From the NCBI GenBank assembly GCA_945876515.1, contig CAMCPF010000005.1, positions 1-24,939 on the forward strand: a stretch of DNA of 24,939 nt, in the 5' to 3' direction. A program made the position numbers and the translations under genes. The notes under the pieces were generated by a model that worked only from the letters and a program-made list of their open reading frames with translations, made no database searches and was not told the origin of the DNA. The stretch is from Candidatus Kuenenia stuttgartensis (GTDB lineage Bacteria; Planctomycetota; Planctomycetia; Pirellulales; UBA1268). Shown piece after piece: positions 6,045-13,294 of this stretch (position 1 is the first letter of the stretch; each line of letters opens with the position of its first letter).

Positions 6045-7769
6045 ATGGCGATCGTCCTCGGCTCGAGCCTCGACAACGGCCTCGTGGCCCCGCCGGTGGT
6101 CCGACCGGCCGCGCAGCGGCCGGAGAGCATGACCAGCCTCTCGATCGGCCTGTACCTGATCCGGCGGCTCTCCGACTACGGCCTGCGGCACGTGTTCGGC
6201 CTGCCGGGAGACTACGTGCTCACCTTCTACAGCATGCTCGAGCACTCGCCGCTCCAGATTGTCAACTGCACCCGCGAGGACTGCGCGGGCTTCGCGGCCG
6301 ACGCCTACGCGCGAGTCCACGGGATGGGGGCCGTCTGCGTCACCTACGGCGTGGGCGGCCTGAGCGTGGCCAACTCGATCGCCGGGGCCTACGCCGAGAA
6401 GAGCCCCGTGGTCATGATCTCGGGGGCGCCGGGCCTGGCGGAGCGCGGGGGAGACCCCCTGCTTCACCATCGCGTCCGCGAGTGGCGGACGCAGCTCGAG
6501 GTGTTCGACAAGCTCTGCGCTGCAAGCCTTGAGATCGTCGATCCGGCCACCGCCTTCCGCGACATCGACTTCCTCCTCGACACGGCCCACCGGCTCAAGC
6601 GGCCCGTCTACCTCGAACTGCCGCGGGACATGGTCACGGTCGTGCCCGACCAGATCCGCCCCTATGTCCATCCGCCGCGGGCGAGCGACCCTGAGGCGCT
6701 GGCCGAGGCGGTCAAGGAGGCCGCGGCCCGGATCGCGGCGGCCAAGCAGCCGGTGATCATCGCCGGCATCGAACTCCACCGCTACGGCCTCCAGGCCGAC
6801 GCCGTGGCCCTGGCCGAGAAGGCGGGCATCCCGATCGCCGCCACGATGCTCGCCAAGAGCGTGGTCAGCGAGGTGCATCCGCTCTACATCGGCCTCTACG
6901 AGGGGGCGCTCGGCCGCCGCGAGGTGACGGAGTTCGTCGAATCAAGCGACTGCCTGATCATCCTCGGGGCCCTGCTCACCGACATCGACCTGGGCATCTT
7001 CACCGCCAAGCTCGACGCGGCCTCCAGCATCTACGCCGCCAGCGACGACCTCCGGATCAGTCACCACCACTACCACGACGTCCTGCTCGACGACTTCATC
7101 CGCGGACTGGCCGCCGCCGCCCCCCGGGCCGTCTCCCGCCCCCTGCCCCCGGGCCCTGCCGCGGCGCTCGAGCCCTTCGTGCTCGCCCCCGACGCCCCGA
7201 TCACCACCACACGGCTCGTCCGGCGGCTCGACGAGTCGCTCGACGACCGCACGATCGTGATCGCCGACGTGGGCGACGCCCTGTTCGCCTCGAGCGACCT
7301 CGTGATCCGCGGCCAGACCGAATACATCGCCCCGGCCTACTACACCTCGATGGGGTTCGCCGTGCCGGCGGCGCTGGGGGCCAAGACGGCGCGGCCCGAC
7401 CTCAAGGTGATCGCGATGGTGGGCGACGGTGCCTTCCAGATGACCGGGATGGAGCTCTCCACGATCGTCCGCCGGGGCCTGGCGGTCACGGTGATCGTGC
7501 TCGACAACCAGGGCTACGGCACCGAGCGGCTCCTCCTCGAGGGCTCCTTCAACGACATCAATCCCTGGCAGTATCAACGGCTGCCGGAGGTGCTCGGCGG
7601 CGGCACCGGCTGGGACGTGCGGACGGAGGGGGAGTTCGACGAGGCGCTCACCGCGGCCCTGGCCGACGAGCAGGCGATGACCATCATCCGCGTCCACATC
7701 GGCCTCGACGACCGCAGCCAGACACTCGACCGGATCGCCGCCGGCCTCGCCCGCCGGATCAAGCAGTAA
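6045..7769 (+). CDS. ThDP-dependent alpha-keto acid decarboxylase (pyruvate/indolepyruvate decarboxylase-like)
   Basis: The 574-residue enzyme belongs to the thiamine-diphosphate decarboxylase family, which turns a 2-oxo acid into an aldehyde and CO2. The N-terminal domain has FGLPGDY and the cofactor-activating Glu78 (in CTREDCAGFAADAYAR). The His-His pair at 141-142 (LLHHR) is characteristic of pyruvate and indolepyruvate decarboxylases and argues against acetolactate synthase. The C-terminal ThDP/Mg motif is GDG (460-462) with DNQGYGTE following at 487-494, and then the INPWQY segment seen in this subfamily. I chose ATG 6045 because GGAGGGG (6032-6038) sits 6 nt upstream. ATG 6129 would remove a 28-residue leader of no clear family content and remains possible. 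The substrate (pyruvate, phenylpyruvate, indolepyruvate or a branched-chain keto acid) cannot be told from the sequence. Confidence 0.85.
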   Translation: MAIVLGSSLDNGLVAPPVVRPAAQRPESMTSLSIGLYLIRRLSDYGLRHVFGLPGDYVLTFYSMLEHSPLQIVNCTREDCAGFAADAYARVHGMGAVCVTYGVGGLSVANSIAGAYAEKSPVVMISGAPGLAERGGDPLLHHRVREWRTQLEVFDKLCAASLEIVDPATAFRDIDFLLDTAHRLKRPVYLELPRDMVTVVPDQIRPYVHPPRASDPEALAEAVKEAAARIAAAKQPVIIAGIELHRYGLQADAVALAEKAGIPIAATMLAKSVVSEVHPLYIGLYEGALGRREVTEFVESSDCLIILGALLTDIDLGIFTAKLDAASSIYAASDDLRISHHHYHDVLLDDFIRGLAAAAPRAVSRPLPPGPAAALEPFVLAPDAPITTTRLVRRLDESLDDRTIVIADVGDALFASSDLVIRGQTEYIAPAYYTSMGFAVPAALGAKTARPDLKVIAMVGDGAFQMTGMELSTIVRRGLAVTVIVLDNQGYGTERLLLEGSFNDINPWQYQRLPEVLGGGTGWDVRTEGEFDEALTAALADEQAMTIIRVHIGLDDRSQTLDRIAAGLARRIKQ

Positions 7770-7820
7770 TCGCCCCCCAGGCACGCGGGCACCGCGACGC
7801 TTCCGACCGCACCCCGGCCG

Positions 7821-7844
7821 CAATCCAACCCGCATGCCGGATTG
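7821..7844. terminator. Possible bidirectional terminator hairpin
   Basis: CAATCC (7821-7826) and GGATTG (7839-7844) can pair around a 12-base loop. The hairpin sits in the 77-bp gap between two convergent genes, just past both stop codons. No T-run follows on either strand, so the call rests on position and pairing only. Confidence 0.3.
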
Positions 7845-7846
7845 GC

Positions 7847-8338
7847 CTACGGACTGAGGTCGTAGTCGAGCTGGTACCGTGTCGAGGTTGGGCGGGCCTC
7901 TAACTCGGATGCCGTGTTGAATCGTGACGGCAGGAACTGCTCAAGTTCATCGACCTCCTGCCCCTGAGAACGATAAAGACGCCCCGTGGGCCGCATGGCC
8001 CTGATCTCGACCACGTACTTTTGGTTTCGCAAAAGTCCACGGGCCAGAGGAAGACTGTACGCACCTCCCGCAATCAATGCCGAGCGCCGCTGTCCCGGGG
8101 CACCATCCCCGGGGTTGAACATGACCTCGCCGCTTGCGATCGGTTCACCCAGAATCGTCACGTGCCCCTGCACCGCACACAGGGCGTCGCGACTCGCCAG
8201 CATCCACGACAGGATCGTCATGGACGTCACCAAGAGCATTGCTGCGACGAGAGCCATCACAGCCATTGCAACTGGCTTGCCAGCCCGCGCCTGCCGGGCA
8301 AGCTCCAACGCGATTTCCCAGGCTCCCGCAGCAGTCAC
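7847..8338 (-). CDS. Membrane-anchored transthyretin-like domain protein
   Basis: The 163-residue protein has one long membrane helix (about 22-48) and then an extracytoplasmic beta-sandwich segment (about 56-115). This has the pattern G-H-V-x-x-x-G-x-P-I-x-x-G-x-V-x-F-x-P, followed by GGAYSLPLARGL and YVVEI. It is typical of small planctomycete transthyretin/carboxypeptidase-regulatory-like proteins often found beside DUF1559 genes. I chose GTG 8338 because AAGGAG lies 8 nt upstream and the start falls 40 bases after the DUF1559 stop. Longer starts would run back inside the DUF1559 coding region. It is probably the second gene of a two-gene operon with that pseudopilin. Function is unknown, probably an envelope role. 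Confidence 0.62.
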   Translation of the reverse strand: MTAAGAWEIALELARQARAGKPVAMAVMALVAAMLLVTSMTILSWMLASRDALCAVQGHVTILGEPIASGEVMFNPGDGAPGQRRSALIAGGAYSLPLARGLLRNQKYVVEIRAMRPTGRLYRSQGQEVDELEQFLPSRFNTASELEARPTSTRYQLDYDLSP

Positions 8339-8378
8339 CCCGACAACTCCTTGCCGTCTGGCGGCGTCCAAACACCGA

Positions 8379-9461
8379 TCACCACTCGCCCGCGCGGTCC
8401 TGGCCATCCATGGAGCCGATGGCCGTCCACGCATCCGAGTCGATGTTGTCGGACACGAAACGTGTCGCGCCATCGGCAAACGAGGCATTCACGCCGCCGG
8501 GATGCATGCTTCGAGCCGCTGCCATGTAGCCATGCCAGCCACCCCCGCGAGCCACGATGGGGGGCAATCCTGGCTTGCCCGACGGTATGACGGCGGGCGA
8601 CGGCCCGCCCCAAACATCGGGATCCGGCGTGTTGGGAGTCTTCCAGTTGGTGAACATCAGCCCGAAATGAACCCACCATGAGCCACGACAGTCGTGATCC
8701 TGGCCGTTGTTGAGCGAGCCACCGGAGATCACTTCGCTCAGCATCAGCGTGGCCGAAAGACCATCGGTGACGTCTTTTTCTTTCCGCTTGCGCCCGGGCA
8801 TGTTGAAGATCGCGCGGCCGGGCTTCGTGTTCAACGGCGACTGGCTCAGCACGGTCGGGTTTATCGTGGTGAGACTCCCTCCGCTACAGCCCTGCGGATC
8901 TGCCGTCAGGCACCGTAAATCTGCCTCCGGCTCGACGATGAAGCCGTGGGGACTGAAGCAGGCTGCGATGTTCGCGCGGGTGTAGCCACGCCAATCGAAG
9001 ACACCCGTCGTCACCGTCCCGTGAGTATCGGACGGACATCGAAAGGCAGGCACCACAGTCTGGTAAGCCTGTCGTGTTTTATCATCGATGGCTTGGCCAT
9101 TCGAGGAAGCAGGGTTGATCATTGCCGCCAGTGTCCCCATCTCGAGGTGCGGCATGATGCGGACGTTCCAGTAAGTCGTGCCGGGCTCAAACGGCTGGCA
9201 TCCCGAGGCTTCTGCCCGCCATGACATTCCGCTCGGAAACTGCCTGGCCGAGCTGTGGTAGAGCTGAATCGCGGTTGCCACCTGCCTCATGTTATGCGCG
9301 CACGAAATGCGGCGACCGGATTCCCGTGCATTCTGAATCGCCGGCGCAAGGAGTCCGACCAGGATCGCGATGATTCCGATCACCACGAGAAGCTCCACCA
9401 AACTGAACGCGCCGCGCTCGCCACAAGTCAGACCCGCCCGACTTCCGTCATGCCGCTGCAT
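8379..9461 (-). CDS. DUF1559 pseudopilin-like protein with prepilin N-terminal leader
   Basis: The 360-residue protein starts with a short charged leader, GERGA, then FSLVELLVVIGIIAILVGLL, the class III (type IV pilin/type II secretion) signal and helix. The body contains Cys pairs and the late segment HPGGVNASFADGATRF (H-x-G-G-x-N-x-x-F-x-D-G), diagnostic for DUF1559. These proteins exist in dozens of copies per planctomycete genome. They are thought to be pseudopilin-like surface or secretion components, with function not settled. Cleavage would normally follow Gly directly before Phe. Here the order is Gly-Ala-Phe, so Ala would be at -1. AAGG lies a few bases before the ATG. It is the first gene of a leftward operon and is divergent from the ECF sigma factor. 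Confidence 0.85.
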   Translation of the reverse strand: MQRHDGSRAGLTCGERGAFSLVELLVVIGIIAILVGLLAPAIQNARESGRRISCAHNMRQVATAIQLYHSSARQFPSGMSWRAEASGCQPFEPGTTYWNVRIMPHLEMGTLAAMINPASSNGQAIDDKTRQAYQTVVPAFRCPSDTHGTVTTGVFDWRGYTRANIAACFSPHGFIVEPEADLRCLTADPQGCSGGSLTTINPTVLSQSPLNTKPGRAIFNMPGRKRKEKDVTDGLSATLMLSEVISGGSLNNGQDHDCRGSWWVHFGLMFTNWKTPNTPDPDVWGGPSPAVIPSGKPGLPPIVARGGGWHGYMAAARSMHPGGVNASFADGATRFVSDNIDSDAWTAIGSMDGQDRAGEW

Positions 9462-9619
9462 CGCCTTGTGTTCCCTCGACTACCCTTGTCACCGAACGCC
9501 GTGCCGATTTCCACCCTCTCCTTGCGTAAGCGGCCACCGGGAGCGGCCAAGCGACGTCCAAATCGGGATTTTGTCCGGCTTGGGCCGCGGTTTCCGCAAG
9601 GTCCAAAAGAAACCACACC

Positions 9620-9646
9620 TTGCCGGAGCGGCAATCGACGTACGCT
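9620..9646 (+). promoter_or_regulatory. Putative promoter with inverted repeat before the ECF sigma gene
   Basis: TTGCCG (9620-9625), GAG, CGGCAA (9629-9634) form a perfect 6+6 inverted repeat. Its left arm could serve as a -35 box, with TACGCT (9641-9646) as -10 at a short spacing of 15 nt. The -10 ends 9 nt before ATG 9656. The overlap of a symmetric site with the -35 box suggests an operator, possibly for autoregulation, but this is inference. Confidence 0.38.
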
Positions 9647-9655
9647 ATCCGGGGC

Positions 9656-10273
9656 ATGAAATCCCCTGGCACCAACTCCGGCGACACAGACCTCCAGCCC
9701 CTGATCGAGGCTGTCGGCCGGGGCGGCCCGCAGGCCCGGGATCTCCTGCTCAACCATGCCAGTGATCGCCTGCTCGTGCTCACTCGGCGGATGTTCCGCG
9801 GTCGCCCGGGTCTTCAGCGATGGGAACAGACCGACGATGTCTTCCAGAATGCGATGCTTCGGCTCCACCGTGCGTTGGCCACGACCGACGTGCGGAGCAT
9901 CCGCCACTTTCTCAACCTCGCCACGATTCAAATCCGCCGTGAACTCATCGACCTCGGCCGTAAGCATTTTGGTCCGCACGGCATCGGACGGAACCACCAC
10001 ACCGACCACCAGCCTCCGGACCAGATCGGCGGAGTCTTGCATCGACTCGAATCACAGCCTGCAGACCTGGCGGAATGGGCGGAGTTTCACGAACGAACCC
10101 AATCTCTCCCGGACGACGAACGAGAGGTGTTCGACCTTCTTTACTACGAGGGTGTTTCCCAGGACGAGGCCGCAGAGATGCTCGGGTGTTCCGCCAGAAC
10201 AGTCCGCCGCCGGTGGAACGACGCCAAACTCCGGCTCCAAGGGGAACTGACCGATGGACCCGCGGAAGCGTGA
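9656..10273 (+). CDS. ECF-type RNA polymerase sigma factor
   Basis: The 205-residue protein has the two sigma-70 regions of an extracytoplasmic-function sigma factor. Region 2 (about 30-100) includes TDDVFQNAMLRLHRAL and the basic helix RHFLNLATIQIRRELID. Region 4 (about 148-195) includes the helix-turn-helix YYEGVSQDEAAEMLGCSARTVRRRW. ATG 9656 was preferred to TTG 9620, which lies within the promoter inverted repeat. The stop overlaps the kinase start by 20 bases, so the two proteins are translated together. Planctomycete sigma factors of this type are commonly paired with Ser/Thr kinases and may be controlled by phosphorylation. No anti-sigma factor gene is present here. Confidence 0.85.
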   Translation: MKSPGTNSGDTDLQPLIEAVGRGGPQARDLLLNHASDRLLVLTRRMFRGRPGLQRWEQTDDVFQNAMLRLHRALATTDVRSIRHFLNLATIQIRRELIDLGRKHFGPHGIGRNHHTDHQPPDQIGGVLHRLESQPADLAEWAEFHERTQSLPDDEREVFDLLYYEGVSQDEAAEMLGCSARTVRRRWNDAKLRLQGELTDGPAEA

Positions 10274-11978
10274 GAAACTTGCCGACCTGCTCCTGGCCTG
10301 GGAGGACGCGTTCCAGGCCGGGCAAGACCTCCCGGCGGCGACCCTGTGCCGAGACAACCCCGAGCTTATCGAGACACTCGATCGCCGAATCCGTGCGCTC
10401 AAGGCGTCTTACTGGATTGACCACCCCGACGATCAGGCACAGTCCGAGGCTGACCAACCTCCGCCTGGTGGCCGGCTGCTCGCCGAACGCTACCGCCTCG
10501 ACGAGAGGATCGCAGTCGGGGGATTTGCCGAGGTCTGGCGGGCTTTCGACACCGAACTGCGGCGGATCGTGGCGGTCAAGATTCCCAGGGCATCACGGAT
10601 CGGCACGCAGGATATATTCCTGACCGAGGCCCGCTGGGTAGCCCGGCTACGGCATCCCGCGATCGCGGCGGTGCATGACGTCGGCACGGACGGCGACAAC
10701 TGCCTGTTCATCGTCTCGGAGTTCATGGATGGCGGTAGCCTCGCTGATCGCCTCAACCATGGATCACTTGCTGCCTCCGATGCCATTCGCTGGGTGTCGC
10801 AAATCGCCGCCGCCCTGGAGTACGCCCACCGAGAGGGCGTCGTCCATCGTGATGTCAAGCCTGCGAACGTCCTCATTTCCCACCACGGTGATGCGGTCCT
10901 CGCCGACTTTGGGATCGCCCAGTCGGCAACCCAGGCCGGCGACTTTGCCCCGAGCGTGGGCACGCTGCGGTACATGGCGCCCGAACTCCTCGACGCCGGA
11001 CAGGTGACGCCGGCTGCAGACATCTACAGCCTTGGGATCGTGCTGCACGAGGCCCTGTCGGGCAGCACGCCCCACCTTGGCAACACTCCGGTGGCCATCC
11101 GGAGCGAGGTCACGGGGGATCGTGATTTGCGTGTCTGCTCATCCATCACGCCCCGGCTTGCGGCTATCTGTCGTCGTGCCATTCGCCGAAATCCAGCCGA
11201 CCGTTATCCCACGGCTGCAGCATTCACCGCGGACTTGCACCGGGCCACCAGGAAAACCAACCCCGCTGAACTTTGGAAGCGACCCGCCGCGGTGGGGCTC
11301 GCCGTCGTGCTGCTGGGCGCGACCATGGTCGCGGTCGCTGGTCGCCGGCCACTCCCGGAGCTGACTGCGAGGAGGAGTGCTTCGCCCGATCCCGTGATCG
11401 CCTCCCGCCGGCTGGCGACTCCCTTGGCACCCCAACCGGGCTCCGAAGTCGTCTCAATCATGCACCAAAGAATCACCGAAGCCCTCCCCTACGTCGTCGC
11501 GACCGATGGGGTTGCAGTCTTCACCGAGTGGCAGGCCTCACCTGTCACCTACATCGGACCGGTGCGCGACGGCACGGTCTGCTCGGTGACCTTTCGGTTC
11601 GAATTCGTACACGCCATCGAATCAGCCATGCTGTTTGCGGCCACTCGATCCTGGGATTTCACGACGCTCGCCGGCGGCGTGGGCCGCGGCGCCGTTGCGG
11701 TCGATGTGTCGAGCGACGGGATCGAATGGTTGTCACTTCACGACCCCATCGCACGATCCGAATGGGGTGGCGACTGGCTGACCGAGGATCCTCTGCCCGT
11801 TGCGGTACTCGGCGGCAAGTCGCTCTGGGTTCGAGCAAGACTCCTGACCGATGGTTCACCGAACACGGCGTACAGCGTCGCCCAGTTCGGCCGCAACCGC
11901 GACACTCAAGGCCTCCCAACTTTCGGGATCATCGCGGAGTTGCACAACCCCATGAAATCGACCGAGACCGATCCCTGA
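10254..11978 (+). CDS. Transmembrane Ser/Thr protein kinase with unknown extracytoplasmic domain
   Basis: The 574-residue protein has a Hanks-type kinase domain (about 80-330). It shows the glycine loop (AVGGFAEVW), the ATP-anchoring Lys109 in VAVK, the catalytic loop HRDVKPAN (198-205), DFG (218-220) and YMAPE. All key residues are intact. The first 70 residues resemble the short helical N-terminus seen on planctomycete kinases that follow sigma genes. One membrane helix lies at about 345-363. The last 200 residues are outside the membrane, beta-rich, with FTEWQASPVTYIG and VDVSSDGIEWLSLHD stretches that look like a sugar-binding or beta-sandwich fold, but I cannot name the family. The start overlaps the sigma gene by 20 bases. 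The likely job is to sense an outside ligand and signal to the sigma factor. Confidence 0.85.
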   Translation: MDPRKREKLADLLLAWEDAFQAGQDLPAATLCRDNPELIETLDRRIRALKASYWIDHPDDQAQSEADQPPPGGRLLAERYRLDERIAVGGFAEVWRAFDTELRRIVAVKIPRASRIGTQDIFLTEARWVARLRHPAIAAVHDVGTDGDNCLFIVSEFMDGGSLADRLNHGSLAASDAIRWVSQIAAALEYAHREGVVHRDVKPANVLISHHGDAVLADFGIAQSATQAGDFAPSVGTLRYMAPELLDAGQVTPAADIYSLGIVLHEALSGSTPHLGNTPVAIRSEVTGDRDLRVCSSITPRLAAICRRAIRRNPADRYPTAAAFTADLHRATRKTNPAELWKRPAAVGLAVVLLGATMVAVAGRRPLPELTARRSASPDPVIASRRLATPLAPQPGSEVVSIMHQRITEALPYVVATDGVAVFTEWQASPVTYIGPVRDGTVCSVTFRFEFVHAIESAMLFAATRSWDFTTLAGGVGRGAVAVDVSSDGIEWLSLHDPIARSEWGGDWLTEDPLPVAVLGGKSLWVRARLLTDGSPNTAYSVAQFGRNRDTQGLPTFGIIAELHNPMKSTETDP

Positions 11979-12064
11979 AGCCGCTCTGGGTAGGAAAGCA
12001 GACCCGGGTTTCCCGCCGTCGGATGCGGGCTCCGCAGGTGCGGGCGTCAGCCGGCTCCCGTGCG

Positions 12065-13294
12065 TCAGGGCTTCAGGTTCGGCACGCCGATCGCGCCGCC
12101 GAAGGCGGCGATCAGGTTGGCCAGCGAGCCGTTGAAGGCCGCCTCCAGGCTCTCCTCAGCCGTCATCCCCTCCTTGATCCCGCGGACGAACTGGGCGAAC
12201 TTCTTGCGGTCGCGGGCCACGAGAAACTTCACGAGTTGTGACGAAATTCCATACTGGATCGCCTGGATGTTGGCGGCAGTGAGGAAGTCGGGGCCAAGCG
12301 ACCCGGTCTGCTGCATGAACGCCCGGGCCTGGGCCTCCTTCGCCGGCACCTGTCGCGAGCGGGGCACCACCTGCGTGCCCACCCACTCCGCAAGCCCCTC
12401 GTTGAGCCAGTTGGGGATCCGCTCGGGCGAGAGCCAGCGGTGGTTGAAGCCGTGGCTCGTCTCGTGCACGAGCATGTGGGCGAAGGCGTCGGCGTCGGGG
12501 CCCCGATGGCAGGCCATGATCACCCGCCCGTCCGACGATTGGTGACACAGCCCGTGCACGCCGAACGGAATGTCGGCCCGCATGAACCGGGCCTCGAAGG
12601 CGTGAAACTCCCCCTCGTCGCGAAAGGCCACGACCAGACACTTGCCCTTCCAGACCGGCTCACCCCGCGGAATGCCATAGAGGTCGCAGAGCAGATCGTG
12701 CATCGAGTCGAGGCTGGCGACGTAGGGGGCGATCTCCGCGGCCGGGATGTCGGTCACGAAAATGAACTCGTGCGTCTCGGCGACCTCGAGCTTGGGAAAG
12801 GCCTGCCGGACTTCGGTGATGAACGCCTTAAGCCGGTCGACCTCGGCCGCATGCTCATCCGAACTCAGGGCGGGCCAGGGCTCCACCCCACGGGCCTTCA
12901 TCCGCTCGTGCGAGGCCGCGAGTTCGGCCTCCCGCCGCTCGCGAGCCACCCGCCCGCGGAGGCCGGCGGCGCCGCCCCCCTTGGCCTCGGCCTCGTACAC
13001 GGTCTCCCGGTCGGCCACGATCTTCGTGATTCCCTTGAGGAGCAGGCTCGTCGGCCGCGGCTGGCCCTCCTCGACGATCCGCACCGATTCGGTCTTGCCG
13101 TCCCGCTCCACGACCCGCTCGAGGGTCGGCCGGACGAACCGCCGTCCCGTGCCGAGCTCCACCACGTCGAGGGTCTTGCCGACATGCGGGGCGAGCGCGT
13201 CGGCCACCGCATCGGCCCGCGCCGACACGGTCAGCAAGAGTCCCATGGCCCAGATCGCCACCGCCGACCACGCCGCGCTCCACCGTCCGCTCAT
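12065..13294 (-). CDS. Secreted DUF1570 HExxH metallopeptidase
   Basis: The 409-residue protein begins with a signal peptide (helix AVAIWAMGLLLTVS, likely cut after ARA at 27). Residues 40-130 are a charged region. The C-terminal part holds HETSH (277-281) and then NEGLAEW (Glu299/Glu303), which together form a gluzincin-type zinc site (two His plus a downstream Glu). This matches DUF1570, a family found mainly in planctomycetes. The target is unknown. ATG 13294 was chosen because it overlaps the TGA of the preceding gene as ATGA and directly precedes the signal peptide. Upstream codons belong to that gene's frame-shifted shadow. It is convergent with the kinase gene across an 86-bp gap that holds only a short weak hairpin (12024-12036). 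Confidence 0.78.
   Translation of the reverse strand: MSGRWSAAWSAVAIWAMGLLLTVSARADAVADALAPHVGKTLDVVELGTGRRFVRPTLERVVERDGKTESVRIVEEGQPRPTSLLLKGITKIVADRETVYEAEAKGGGAAGLRGRVARERREAELAASHERMKARGVEPWPALSSDEHAAEVDRLKAFITEVRQAFPKLEVAETHEFIFVTDIPAAEIAPYVASLDSMHDLLCDLYGIPRGEPVWKGKCLVVAFRDEGEFHAFEARFMRADIPFGVHGLCHQSSDGRVIMACHRGPDADAFAHMLVHETSHGFNHRWLSPERIPNWLNEGLAEWVGTQVVPRSRQVPAKEAQARAFMQQTGSLGPDFLTAANIQAIQYGISSQLVKFLVARDRKKFAQFVRGIKEGMTAEESLEAAFNGSLANLIAAFGGAIGVPNLKP

Noticed and set aside
12024..12036. Terminator hairpin TGCGG-GCT-CCGCA between the kinase and DUF1570 genes
   Set aside because: It is only five base pairs with a three-base loop and no T-run. Such short GC hairpins are expected by chance in this composition.
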